Source of the DNA: CAYOHR01 sp964512145
GTDB taxonomy: Bacteria; Bacteroidota; Bacteroidia; Flavobacteriales_G; JALEGO01
Direction of reading: 5' to 3'
NCBI GenBank assembly: GCA_964512145.1
Contig: CAZEIM010000001.1
Span: 1-64,000, forward strand
Length of the DNA stretch: 64,000 nucleotides
Shown here one piece after another: positions 34,924 through 43,790 of this stretch (position 1 is its first letter; each line of letters opens with the position of its first letter). Under the pieces are notes generated by a model. The model made no database searches, was not told the origin of the DNA, and saw only the letters and a program-made list of their open reading frames with translations. The translations under genes were made by a program, and so were the position numbers.

Positions 34924-35772
34924 TTATTGAGATACTATGTAAGTTCTTAATTCATCCATTTTTTGTGATAATTTTTTTATTTCATCACCGGTTAATTGAA
35001 CTTCATCCATTGGGATATCATCAAAGTTTCTACCCTTAACATATTCAAAATTAAGTACGATTTGCTCTAATTCCGTTAAATGCTTTTGTACTTGCTGTAA
35101 CTCTACTTCATGTATTTGAGGATGTACTTTTAATGCTCTTAGAATTAATTCCAACATATTGGTTTGCTCCATCAAATGTTGTGTTAATTTAACATTATCG
35201 GAAGACTCAAGCACCTTTGTACCAATATAAATAGCTTCAATCCAGCCTCCTAAAAAATAAATGGTACCCATGTGCTCAGATTGAGTGTTTTGTAAATGAT
35301 CATCTAATCTTTCTTGAACGCTTGCTAATACCTTAATTAGCGAGTCCTCGTTACCAAGGTTTTTTTCGAAACTTTCAAATAAATTTTCCGCATTAAAAAC
35401 AGCTGTAATTCCTAATTCAGAACTTAAAGATTTTACACTTTTTAAATAACTCATAGCTTTTGGATTTTGATTATTCAATACGCAATAAGCTAGATCAGCA
35501 CCATATACGCCAAAATTTAATGATTTGGACATTTGAGAGTCGTAATTAGAAATATTTTCAGGATTATTAGTAATATTATCAATGTATATTAATCCTGATT
35601 TTTTAAAAATTGAAGCCACCTGTAATGGAGAAGGGAAAATAATGTTTTGTTCTACAACAGGCGATTCTGTTGTGTCTACCTGATCAAGGTTATTTTCTTC
35701 ACTATCTGTATTATTACATGAGAAAAACGCAACAAATGAAAGTGCGTAGATAAAAAACAATATTTTTTTCAT
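34924..35772 (-). CDS. lipoprotein of unknown function, 282 residues
   Basis: The lipoprotein signal is MKKILFFIYALSFVAFFSC with the acylated Cys about residue 19, followed by an Asn/Glu/Asp linker. The mature part (about 45-282) is almost entirely amphipathic helix: NFGVYGADLAYCVLNNQNPK, YLKSVKSLSSELGI, FLGGWIEAIYIGTKVL, KKLSQKMDELRTYIVSQ. It resembles all-helical Bacteroidota lipoproteins with no known role. It heads a minus-strand pair with the 160-residue exported protein and is divergent from a second lipoprotein (35835). Confidence 0.65.
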   Translation of the reverse strand: MKKILFFIYALSFVAFFSCNNTDSEENNLDQVDTTESPVVEQNIIFPSPLQVASIFKKSGLIYIDNITNNPENISNYDSQMSKSLNFGVYGADLAYCVLNNQNPKAMSYLKSVKSLSSELGITAVFNAENLFESFEKNLGNEDSLIKVLASVQERLDDHLQNTQSEHMGTIYFLGGWIEAIYIGTKVLESSDNVKLTQHLMEQTNMLELILRALKVHPQIHEVELQQVQKHLTELEQIVLNFEYVKGRNFDDIPMDEVQLTGDEIKKLSQKMDELRTYIVSQ

Positions 35773-35834
35773 TGTATTTTTTTTGCTAAACTATAATTTT
35801 TTTTTCTATCTTGGATGATGTAATTAAAATTTTT

Positions 35835-36398
35835 ATGAAGAATCGTTTTTTTTTAATTTTAAAGAACAAAATTTTTGCTGTTTTAGGAATTTTATTTTTT
35901 GTTGTTTCTTGCTCAACAATTAATAAAAACGAAAGTAGTACATCATCATCTCATAATGTTGTTGAAAATAATATACCAGATAATTCCATGTTGTTGGATT
36001 TATCACCATATTTTTATCCTTTACAGGTATTTATTCCTGATAGTAGTAAAGGAGAATTAGAGGTTGAGTCTAATACTGATTATGTACAAATTAAAGTTGG
36101 TGAAGTTTTTAATATTGAGTTGAAATATGGCGGAGATATTGCTTTAAAAAAGGAAGATTTAAAAAATGATTTATTATATTTATTTGAAGTTATTAATGAA
36201 GATGAAGAAACATTAATATATTCGCAAACATTACCGGATAAATCAAATACTTTTTATCATTTTTATGCCGTTAAAAATATTGATGGAGAAACTTATGAAA
36301 TATCGGATGTTTCTTTAGATAAAGCATTTTCTAAAAAAAGGATTGAAAAAATGGTTGAGTATATACGAACATTAAGTTCCAATAAACCAAAGGTTTAA
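35835..36398 (+). CDS. small lipoprotein of unknown function
   Basis: 187 residues from the ATG at 35835 (MKNRFFLILKNKIF). An upstream in-frame ATG at 35811 would only add eight residues before an ordinary lipoprotein signal, so the later start is preferred. The signal ends FFVVSCS with the acylated Cys near residue 26, followed by a Ser/Asn linker. The mature region has beta-type segments (YFYPLQVFIPDS, DYVQIKVGEVFNIELKYGG) and a C-terminal helix (FSKKRIEKMVEYIRTLSS). The family is not recognised. It may belong functionally with the two divergent exported proteins upstream. Confidence 0.6.
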   Translation: MKNRFFLILKNKIFAVLGILFFVVSCSTINKNESSTSSSHNVVENNIPDNSMLLDLSPYFYPLQVFIPDSSKGELEVESNTDYVQIKVGEVFNIELKYGGDIALKKEDLKNDLLYLFEVINEDEETLIYSQTLPDKSNTFYHFYAVKNIDGETYEISDVSLDKAFSKKRIEKMVEYIRTLSSNKPKV

Positions 36399-36399
36399 T

Positions 36400-37584
36400 T
36401 TAAACAATTGTTTCAAAAATTTTTTCAGCAACTTGTTTTTTACTTAATAATGGCAGTTTAGTTATTTCTTTTGATTTTGAAATAATGCTTACTTTATTGG
36501 TGTCTGTTCCAAAACCTGCTCCTTTATCATTTAGACTATTTAAAATAATGTAGTCTAAATTTTTTTTCTGTATTTTTTCTTTAGCATTTTCAAGTTCATG
36601 ATCTGTTTCTAAAGCAAATCCACATAATACTTGTCCTTTTTGTTTGTTTTTTCCTAAGTACTCTAATATATCGATATTTTTTTCTAGTTCAATAGTAGGT
36701 TGAGCATCCTTATTTTTTTTAATTTTTTTTGAACTTATTTCCTTTGGTTTAAAATCAGCAACAGCAGCCGACATTATTATTATATCTTGATGTTTTGAGT
36801 TTTTTTTGCATTCTAAAAACATTTCATCGGCACTCAATACATTAATTCTTTTTATTAAAGGATTAGTGTTTAATTGCACAGGTCCGGATATTAGTATAAC
36901 CTCTGCACCCATTTCAAAAGCAACTTCTGCTATAGCAAAGCCCATTTTTCCACTCGAAAAATTACCAATGTATCGCACAGGATCTATTTTTTCGTAGGTT
37001 GGACCAGCAGTTACAAGAACTTTTTTTCCGGATAGCTTACTTTTTTTTTTTAAATAATGGCTAATTTCCTTTAAAATATCTTCCGGCTCTAACATTCTGC
37101 CTTCACCCTCTAAGCCACTTGCTAAAGATCCTTTAGGAGATGGTAATACATATACTCCATGTTTATGTAAAGTCATCATGTTTTCTTTTGAAGTTATATG
37201 ATGGTACATATCTACATCCATAGCAGGAGCAACCATCACTTTGCATTTACAAGATAAGTAAGTAGCAAGCAATAACTCATCACATAAACCATGAGCCATT
37301 TTTGCGATGGTGTTGGCTGTAGCTGGTGCAAGTATAAAAATATCAGCCCACATACCCAATTCAACATGGTTATTCCAGGTATTTTGAGTAGAAAATTCTG
37401 AGTACACCTCATTTTTACTGAGTACTGAAAATAATAATGGTGTAACAAATTTTTGAGACTCTTTAGTTAATATAACTCGAACATCCGCACCTTGTTGAGT
37501 AAGTAAACGAACTAAATGAGCTGATTTATATGCTGCAATACTTCCGCAGACACCTAAAAGGATTTTTTTACCTTTTAAGAGCAT
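36400..37584 (-). CDS. coaBC: bifunctional phosphopantothenoylcysteine decarboxylase / phosphopantothenate-cysteine ligase
   Basis: 394 residues. The N-terminal flavoprotein (CoaC, about 1-180) shows GVCGSIAAYKSAHLVRLL, LAPATANTIAKMAHG and the substrate loop APAMDVDMYHH. The C-terminal CoaB domain (about 185-394) has KVLVTAGPTYEKIDPVRYIGNFSSGKMG, IMSAAVADFKP, KKIKKNKD and LCGFALETD. Together they convert 4'-phosphopantothenate to 4'-phosphopantetheine for CoA. It starts 4 bases after rpoZ in the bamD-rpoZ-coaBC string typical of Bacteroidota. Confidence 0.96.
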   Translation of the reverse strand: MLLKGKKILLGVCGSIAAYKSAHLVRLLTQQGADVRVILTKESQKFVTPLLFSVLSKNEVYSEFSTQNTWNNHVELGMWADIFILAPATANTIAKMAHGLCDELLLATYLSCKCKVMVAPAMDVDMYHHITSKENMMTLHKHGVYVLPSPKGSLASGLEGEGRMLEPEDILKEISHYLKKKSKLSGKKVLVTAGPTYEKIDPVRYIGNFSSGKMGFAIAEVAFEMGAEVILISGPVQLNTNPLIKRINVLSADEMFLECKKNSKHQDIIIMSAAVADFKPKEISSKKIKKNKDAQPTIELEKNIDILEYLGKNKQKGQVLCGFALETDHELENAKEKIQKKNLDYIILNSLNDKGAGFGTDTNKVSIISKSKEITKLPLLSKKQVAEKIFETIV

Positions 37585-37588
37585 AGTA

Positions 37589-37921
37589 TTATGCTTGTGT
37601 ATTGTTTTCTTCTACCTTTCTAAAGTATATTTTGTCGTTTAAGAATTCTTCAATAGCAATGGCATTAGGTTTAGGGAGTCTTTCATAAAATCTTGAGATT
37701 TCAATTTGCTCTCTATTTTCAAAAATTTCTTCTAAATTGTCTACATTAGATGAGAATTCAATCAACTTATCATCTAACTCTTCTTTCATTTTTGATTGAA
37801 TTTGATTAGCTCTTTTCGAAATAACCACTAAGGATTCGTATAAGTTTCCTGTTTTTTTATCAAAACTAGACTGATCTCTTGTAATAGTGGTTGGTTGAGC
37901 GTTTGTTTTTTTGAAATCCAT
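37589..37921 (-). CDS. rpoZ: RNA polymerase omega subunit (Bacteroidota type)
   Basis: 110 residues. The core is NLYESLVVISKRANQIQSKMKEELDDKLIEF (about 26-56), the RANQI helix seen in Bacteroidota omega, with a C-terminal extension ending RLPKPNAIAIEEFLNDKIYF. Omega helps assemble RNA polymerase by holding beta'. Sequence drift from E. coli omega is large, and the call rests partly on position: it lies 6 bases after bamD and 4 bases before coaBC, the usual order. Confidence 0.85.
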   Translation of the reverse strand: MDFKKTNAQPTTITRDQSSFDKKTGNLYESLVVISKRANQIQSKMKEELDDKLIEFSSNVDNLEEIFENREQIEISRFYERLPKPNAIAIEEFLNDKIYFRKVEENNTQA

Positions 37922-37927
37922 AATATA

Positions 37928-38731
37928 TCAAATTGCTTTAATTGTTTTTGTCGCTTTTTCGTATAAACTTTCTAACTCTTTTAAATAATTACTGGTTGAG
38001 TAATTATCTGCAAATTTAATATAAGAATTTATAAAATCCTCATATCGTTGTTTTTTTTTGCTTTCAATACTGTTTTGTGCCAACAAAAACTTACTTTTTA
38101 TAACATAATATTCGATTTTTTCTTTCGAATCAATATCCGGGTAATTTTCGAGGAGACTGTTAAAGGCTATAATTGCTGACTTATAATTTTCGGTATGATA
38201 ATATAAATAGGCGTTTTCGTATGCTTTTTTTTCTAATTTATCCCGAAGTTTATCCATTATTACATTGCATGAATCAATTCTGGAACTTGTTGGATAAAGA
38301 TTCATAAACATTTGCAATTCTTCTATTGCAGTATAAGTTTCGGTCTGATCTAATGAAAAATTGGGGGATGTTAAGTAATTGCAATATGCCGACATAAAAA
38401 GAGCTTCTTCACTCCATTGGCTTCCAGGATATCGTTTGTAAAAAATATTAAATCGTGTAGCAGCTAACGTATAATCTCCCAAATGATAATCGCAATATGC
38501 CAAATAATAATACAGTTTTTCTGCTTTATTAGTTCCATTAAAAACGCCTAATAACTCGTCAATAAGTTGATAAGCCCTGTAATAATCATTTTCTTCGTAA
38601 TATTTTACAGCGGCATCATATTTTAGGTTGTAATCGGTAGATTTTAATAATTTCCCATATTCATTGCAAGATGAAATAATACCCAAAAAAGTTAGAAAAA
38701 GTATATAGCGACTAATTTTTTGAATTAACAT
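37928..38731 (-). CDS. bamD: outer membrane protein assembly factor BamD
   Basis: 267 residues from the ATG at 38731 (MLIQKISRYILFLTFLGIIS, lipoprotein signal, acylated Cys at SSC). A longer in-frame reading to 38791 is rejected because a promoter box lies between. The mature part has several TPR-like helical pairs: YDAAVKYYEENDYYRAYQLID, LYYYLAYCDYHLGDYTLAATRF, GSQWSEEALFMSAYCNYL, YENAYLYYHTENYKSAIIAF. BamD is a lipoprotein partner of BamA in the beta-barrel assembly complex. It is first in the bamD-rpoZ-coaBC operon. Confidence 0.92.
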   Translation of the reverse strand: MLIQKISRYILFLTFLGIISSCNEYGKLLKSTDYNLKYDAAVKYYEENDYYRAYQLIDELLGVFNGTNKAEKLYYYLAYCDYHLGDYTLAATRFNIFYKRYPGSQWSEEALFMSAYCNYLTSPNFSLDQTETYTAIEELQMFMNLYPTSSRIDSCNVIMDKLRDKLEKKAYENAYLYYHTENYKSAIIAFNSLLENYPDIDSKEKIEYYVIKSKFLLAQNSIESKKKQRYEDFINSYIKFADNYSTSNYLKELESLYEKATKTIKAI

Positions 38732-38735
38732 GTAA

Positions 38736-38743
38736 CAAAGATA
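38736..38743 (-). promoter_or_regulatory. -7 promoter box of bamD, implying a leaderless or nearly leaderless mRNA
   Basis: On the minus strand this reads TATCTTTG, an exact TAnnTTTG. Only four bases separate it from the ATG at 38731, so transcription should begin at or next to the start codon. This also fixes the bamD start. Confidence 0.6.
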
Positions 38744-38951
38744 GAAAAGAGTTTGGAAAATATTTAGGTAATAACTATATATTCTAAACATTATTTATGC
38801 ATTTACAAAAAATGTATATTTTAATTTATTTTAAAAATATTTATCCCGTTTTTTATGCCGTTTAATATTTTTTAACAGCCATTTAATAATTGGCACCCCA
38901 TTTGTAAGCAACTTATTTGTATTTTAACGTTACATTATAAAATAGTAGGTT

Positions 38952-39116
38952 ATGAAAAAAGTCAGAAATATTATTCACCAAATTCTGAATAAGCAGAAGT
39001 TGGATAAGCAATTAAAGATGGAAGACAGTTCATATATTGATAAAAACATTTTAGAAAAAGATTACCAACATATGCTTCCTGGGGGCAAAGTGATTATTAC
39101 GATTTATTTAAACTAA
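38952..39116 (+). CDS. small orphan ORF, 54 residues
   Basis: ATG at 38952 to TAA at 39114-39116 inside the 459-base bamD-fabH interval. The product starts with a basic helix (MKKVRNIIHQILNKQKLDKQ), has an acidic middle (EDSSYIDKNILEKDY) and ends HMLPGGKVIITIYLN. There is no signal peptide. The codons look like those of its neighbours. A basic N-terminus, acidic centre and a GG near the end vaguely recall precursor peptides, but no modification or export gene is adjacent. It could equally be a small regulator or a chance ORF. The remaining interval (38744-38951, 39117-39190) is AT-rich with nothing I can identify. Confidence 0.4.
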   Translation: MKKVRNIIHQILNKQKLDKQLKMEDSSYIDKNILEKDYQHMLPGGKVIITIYLN

Positions 39117-39190
39117 AATTTTTGTTTTTTTTCAAAACAATTTATCAAAGTAAAAAAAAATGATTAGGTTAGCAGTAAATTTAAATTGTT

Positions 39191-40171
39191 TTGAAAGCTA
39201 CTATTACTGCTGTTGGGGGGTATGTACCCGACTTTATATTAACTAATTCAATTCTTGAATCACTCGTTCAAACAAATAACGAGTGGATTGTAGAGCGAAC
39301 TGGAATTCATGAACGAAGAATATTAAACACTAAAGGACTTGCTTCCTCAGATATGGCTGTTGAAGCCATATTGCCTATGTTAAAAAAATATTCAATAAAT
39401 GTGCAAGATATTGACTTAATAATTTGTGCAACTACAACTCCAGACATGGTGTTTCCTGCAACCGCTAATATTATTGCAGATAAAATTGGGAGCACATCAT
39501 CATTCGGCTTCGATATTCAAGCTGCATGTTCAGGTTTTTTATATGCTTTAGTTACCGCAAGTAAGTATATTGAAAGTGGCACACATAAAAAAGTATTAGT
39601 TGTTGGAGTAGATAAAATGTCTTCAATTATAGATTATTCCGACCGGGCAACCTCTATAATTTTTGGCGATGGAGCAGGAGTAGTATTGCTAGAACCCTCC
39701 GAAAATAATACAGGCATCATGGATTCTTGTTTACATAGTAATGGTGTTGGAAGAGTTTATTTACATCAAAAAGCCGGGGGATCAAAGCTGCCTCCCAATA
39801 AAAATACGATCGATCAAAAATTACATTTTGTGTATCAGGAGGGATCGTCTGTTTTTAAATGGGCAGTTGAAAAAATGGCTGATGTTTCGGAAGAAATCAT
39901 GTTAAAAAATAATTTAACATCCGATGATGTTCAATGGTTAGTTCCCCATCAGGCTAATAAAAGAATTATTGATGCTACCGCTAAAAGAATGAATCTTTCT
40001 TTAGATAAAGTTATGTTAAATATTCAGAAATACGGAAATACCACAAGTGCTACCATACCTTTGTGTTTATGGGAATGGGAAAGCAAATTAAAGAAAGGCG
40101 ATAATTTGATTCTATGTTCATTTGGAGGAGGATTTACTTGGGGGTCAGTATATTTAAAATGGAATTATTAA
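39191..40171 (+). CDS. fabH: beta-ketoacyl-ACP synthase III
   Basis: 326 residues. The thiolase-fold catalytic triad is complete: C113 in DIQAACSGFLYAL, H253 in WLVPHQANKRI and N283 in QKYGNTTSATIPL. The N-terminus GGYVPDFILTNSILE and NNEWIVERTGIHERRI are typical KASIII text. The enzyme starts fatty-acid synthesis by condensing acyl-CoA with malonyl-ACP. The start is TTG at 39191 (KATITAVGGYVP follows); no ATG is available. It is not in the rpmF-plsX-fabH arrangement, so this may be an extra KASIII with its own acyl preference. Confidence 0.93.
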   Translation: MKATITAVGGYVPDFILTNSILESLVQTNNEWIVERTGIHERRILNTKGLASSDMAVEAILPMLKKYSINVQDIDLIICATTTPDMVFPATANIIADKIGSTSSFGFDIQAACSGFLYALVTASKYIESGTHKKVLVVGVDKMSSIIDYSDRATSIIFGDGAGVVLLEPSENNTGIMDSCLHSNGVGRVYLHQKAGGSKLPPNKNTIDQKLHFVYQEGSSVFKWAVEKMADVSEEIMLKNNLTSDDVQWLVPHQANKRIIDATAKRMNLSLDKVMLNIQKYGNTTSATIPLCLWEWESKLKKGDNLILCSFGGGFTWGSVYLKWNY

Positions 40172-40180
40172 CTTTGTACT

Positions 40181-41428
40181 ATGAAAAAATCAATATTTAT
40201 ATTATCGGTGTATTTAACATACATTAATGGTTTGTTTAGTCAGTATAATTGTACCGATGGGAGGTTTGTGCAAGAGAATTATTTTGATTCAGTTATTTTA
40301 ACAGAAAATATTTTATTTGGAGAAAATATTAATGTTGCTTTAACAGGTAATCAAAGTTTATATTTAAATTTTTTTGAACCCTATGGAGATACTTTATCAA
40401 AAAGACCTTTAATCGTTTTAGCTTTTTCCGGGTCATTTGTAGGAGGAGATAAAAGCGAGGTAACTTCTCTTTGTGAGTTTTATGCAAAATTAGGGTACAC
40501 TTGTGCTGGAATTGATTACAGGGTGGGTTTTTTCTTTCCGGTAAATGAAGTAAATACTACAAATGCAGTTTTAAGAGCAATGCACGATATGAAAGCTGCC
40601 GTTCGTTTTTTTAAAAAAGATGCAGCAACAGTAAATGAATATAAAATTGATACCAACACGATTGTTGTTGGAGGGATATCTGCAGGTGCTATTACTGCTT
40701 TACAAACAGCGTTTTTAGATCAAGAATCAGAGATGCCGAGTATAGTATCTCCTTCTAGTATTGGAGGGGTAGAAGGTAATAGTGGTAATGCAGGTTACAC
40801 TTCTAACGTGCATGCTGTTTTAAATTTTAGTGGAGCCATAGGGGATACGAATTGGATAGATTTATCGAATAATATTCCCGTTTATAGTGTACATGACACG
40901 GGTGATGCCATTGTACCTTTTAATACTCGAGAGGTTTTGTTTGGGGGAGTTTTTCCAACCGGATTAGTTGCCAGTGGAAGTAAAGATGTTCATGCTAGAA
41001 TAAAAAATACACTAGCAGAATCTAAATTAACAACATATAATACCAACGGCCATGTTTCATATTTTATGGACTCGCTAAATACGTTATTAATTATTAATGA
41101 ATCTAAATTATTTTTAGAGAATAATGTCGTTTGTAAATATGCAGTAAGTGTAAATGATAAATATAAAGTTAAGGAAGAGTTTGTGGTTTTTCCTAACCCG
41201 ATTAAAAATAATAATTTCACTATTGTAAGTTTGTATAATAATCAATATTACAAATCAAATGAAAATGTGTCTTTATCTGTCATTGATCATTTAGGTAAAG
41301 TAGTATATACTCAAATTAATTATATACTAGGGGATAATATTACTCTAGATGATATTGCTCCAGGAAATTATTATTTGAACATACATAATGGAAACTCTAA
41401 TTTTACTTACCCCATAATTAAGCTTTAG
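40181..41428 (+). CDS. secreted alpha/beta-hydrolase (esterase-like) with T9SS sorting domain
   Basis: 415 residues. Signal peptide MKKSIFILSVYLTYINGLFS, then an alpha/beta-hydrolase domain (about 50-325): LIVLAFSGSFVGGD (oxyanion region), the nucleophile elbow VVGGISAGAITAL with S167, an Asp in VHDTGDAIVPF and His in NGHVSYF. The last ~80 residues are a T9SS type A domain: FVVFPNPIKNNNFTIV, SLSVIDHLGKVVY, DIAPGNYYLNIHNG. The product should be exported across the outer membrane and released or anchored at the surface. The substrate is unknown (carboxyl ester or polymer). It lies 9 bases after fabH, possibly cotranscribed. Confidence 0.82.
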   Translation: MKKSIFILSVYLTYINGLFSQYNCTDGRFVQENYFDSVILTENILFGENINVALTGNQSLYLNFFEPYGDTLSKRPLIVLAFSGSFVGGDKSEVTSLCEFYAKLGYTCAGIDYRVGFFFPVNEVNTTNAVLRAMHDMKAAVRFFKKDAATVNEYKIDTNTIVVGGISAGAITALQTAFLDQESEMPSIVSPSSIGGVEGNSGNAGYTSNVHAVLNFSGAIGDTNWIDLSNNIPVYSVHDTGDAIVPFNTREVLFGGVFPTGLVASGSKDVHARIKNTLAESKLTTYNTNGHVSYFMDSLNTLLIINESKLFLENNVVCKYAVSVNDKYKVKEEFVVFPNPIKNNNFTIVSLYNNQYYKSNENVSLSVIDHLGKVVYTQINYILGDNITLDDIAPGNYYLNIHNGNSNFTYPIIKL

Positions 41429-41439
41429 CTAAGTAATTA

Positions 41440-43704
41440 TTATTGCGAAACATATTTTTTTATTTTTGGAATAATTTCACTCATATCTTTTAATACTTCA
41501 TTTATTCCCTCTTTATTTAAGATGTTTTTATACAAATCAAGTTCCAATACTTCCAATTTTTCATAACTTTTATTTAACCCTACATATACGAGTGAAGGTT
41601 TAATTTTGTGGACTGTTCGTTTAATGTTTTCAATATTATTGGTTTGCATTGAATTATTAATTTCTTCCATAAATTCAGGCCATTCAACAAGATATTGATT
41701 TAACATAATTTTTACTAATTCCTCATCTCCACCTGTCATTTCTTGTAATGAAGTTAAATTAATAATACCCTGAGTGTCGGATTCATGTTTTTCTAATTTT
41801 TTATCCTCTTTGGTAGTATTAATTTTATGAGGGAGGTATTTTTTTAATACTTCAAATATTTCAATTTGTTTAAATGGTTTTAAAACATATCCATTCATTC
41901 CGGCACTTAAAAATTTCACTTGTTCACCGTTAATGGCATTTGCGGTTAAGGCAATAATTGGGGTGTTTTTTTTGTCTGAATCTGTTAATATTCTTATTTC
42001 TCTAGTTGCTTCCATCCCATCCATTAATGGCATTTGGATATCCATAAAGATTAAATCGTATTTTTTATTTTTAATTTTTTCTACAGCTTCAATACCATTA
42101 GATGCAAGGTCTACTTTAATATTCATTTTTTCTAGCACACTATTTAATAGTATTTGATTTAACGGATAATCATCAACGCATAATATTTGGGTATTTACAA
42201 ATTGAATATTTTGATGAATATTTTTATCTAATTCAATTTCTTGTTCTTTAGCTACCATGTATGGAATGGTAAAAAAGAAGTTACTTCCCTCGCCTTCTTT
42301 GCTTAAAACATTAATTTTTCCGGATTGTAACTCTACTAAGTTTTTACAAATGGCAAGACCTAAACCCGTGCCTCCATATATACGAGAGGTTTTACTATCG
42401 GCCTGTGTAAAGCTATCAAATATTTTGTCTAGTTTATCTGCCGGAATACCAATTCCGGAGTCTTTAATCTCAAATTTAATAACGGCTTCCCCTAATTCAG
42501 TTCCTACATATAACGTATTTACTATTATGCTTCCTTTAGGAGTAAATTTAATGGCATTATTCATTAAATTTATTAGAATTTGCTTTAAACGAAAAGGATC
42601 TCCTAATAAAATATTAGGAATTTTTTCATCATGATTAAACTGTATGGATAATTTTTTTTCTTCTACCTTAAATATCAAAGAATGAATAACTTCTTCAACA
42701 ACAGAAACTACTTTAAAGGGTATTTTTTCTAATGTAAATTTTCCGGATTGTATTTTTGAAAAGTCTAATATATCATTTACAATAGCCATTAGCTGCCCTC
42801 CAGAACTATTAATTCCCTGTATGAATTTTTTTTGTTCGTCAGAAATAGAGGTTTGATTTAGCAACTCTGTTAAACCAATTATTGCGTTTAATGGAGTTCT
42901 TATTTCATGACTCATGTTGGCTAAAAATATTTCCTTAGTTTTTTCCGATTCAATGGCTAAATCTTTAGCAGAAACTAATTCATCTTTTTGCCGTTCAATT
43001 TGTTCAAGCATTTCGTTAAATGCACGAATCGTTGAGCCTATTTCATCTTTTCTGTCTTCTTGTATTCTAATTGAATAATCATTGTTTTCTGTAATTTCTT
43101 TTTCAACCTTTGCAAGCTTTAAAATAGGGTCTGATATCACTCGTTGAAATCGCAGTGATAAAAAGTAAGCAATTAAAATACTCACGATTAATAGAATTAT
43201 TCCAATAACAATAAAATAAAAAGTTCTGCTTTTTAGTTCTTCCAAATCTGATACAATATATATACTTCCTAGTTCTTCATTATTTAATACGATAGGCCTG
43301 AAAACCATTAATTTATCATGTTCAATATTTTCTTCTTTTAGCGATCCTGAAACGCTATAACTAAATACTTTAGGCCAAATATTTTTCTTTATAGTATCTC
43401 TACTGTATGAAGCGAAAATTTCATTATTCTTATCATATATACATGCATTTAAAATATTGTTATTTGCTTTTAATGAATTTAAAGAATGAATAGCATCTTG
43501 TTCGGATGAAAATAAAACGTTGGCGGTATTATTTTCGGCTAAAATATCGGCAATCGTAATTAAATCATTATATAATTTTTGTCTAAAATTAATACTGTCA
43601 ATTATTATGTATGATACACAGGCTATAAATAAAGCAATGAAAGTAATTAACATGATAATGACAGACAATTTGTATTTTATAGTAATATCCTTAAACTGAA
43701 TCAT
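41440..43704 (-). CDS. hybrid sensor histidine kinase with receiver and Hpt domains
   Basis: 754 residues. Domains in order: membrane helix (~10-35), periplasmic sensor (~36-160), second helix (~160-185), HAMP linker, HisKA with phospho-accepting H266 in FLANMSHEIRTPLNAIIGL, HATPase_c (NAIKFTPKGSIIV, DSGIGIPADKL, GTGLGLAICKNLVELQ), receiver with D555 in DLIFMDIQMPLMDG, then a C-terminal Hpt with H699 in RTVHKIKPSL. All phosphorelay residues are intact, so phosphate can pass His-Asp-His within one protein to an unlinked regulator. No response regulator gene is adjacent. Its signal is unknown; it is divergent from gdhA. Confidence 0.95.
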   Translation of the reverse strand: MIQFKDITIKYKLSVIIMLITFIALFIACVSYIIIDSINFRQKLYNDLITIADILAENNTANVLFSSEQDAIHSLNSLKANNNILNACIYDKNNEIFASYSRDTIKKNIWPKVFSYSVSGSLKEENIEHDKLMVFRPIVLNNEELGSIYIVSDLEELKSRTFYFIVIGIILLIVSILIAYFLSLRFQRVISDPILKLAKVEKEITENNDYSIRIQEDRKDEIGSTIRAFNEMLEQIERQKDELVSAKDLAIESEKTKEIFLANMSHEIRTPLNAIIGLTELLNQTSISDEQKKFIQGINSSGGQLMAIVNDILDFSKIQSGKFTLEKIPFKVVSVVEEVIHSLIFKVEEKKLSIQFNHDEKIPNILLGDPFRLKQILINLMNNAIKFTPKGSIIVNTLYVGTELGEAVIKFEIKDSGIGIPADKLDKIFDSFTQADSKTSRIYGGTGLGLAICKNLVELQSGKINVLSKEGEGSNFFFTIPYMVAKEQEIELDKNIHQNIQFVNTQILCVDDYPLNQILLNSVLEKMNIKVDLASNGIEAVEKIKNKKYDLIFMDIQMPLMDGMEATREIRILTDSDKKNTPIIALTANAINGEQVKFLSAGMNGYVLKPFKQIEIFEVLKKYLPHKINTTKEDKKLEKHESDTQGIINLTSLQEMTGGDEELVKIMLNQYLVEWPEFMEEINNSMQTNNIENIKRTVHKIKPSLVYVGLNKSYEKLEVLELDLYKNILNKEGINEVLKDMSEIIPKIKKYVSQ

Positions 43705-43763
43705 AAAAAAATGTTAATAATTTCACAATATAAAAATATATGTTTTTACAATGCAAAAAAATC

Positions 43764-43771
43764 TAAATTTG
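43764..43771 (+). promoter_or_regulatory. -7 promoter box upstream of gdhA
   Basis: TAAATTTG, exact TAnnTTTG, 19 bases before the ATG at 43791. Confidence 0.6.
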
Positions 43772-43790
43772 CCGGATAAATAAATGTTAT

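Noticed and set aside
38732..38791. Longer bamD N-terminus
   Set aside because: The extra 20 residues lie upstream of the promoter box and precede an already complete lipoprotein signal.
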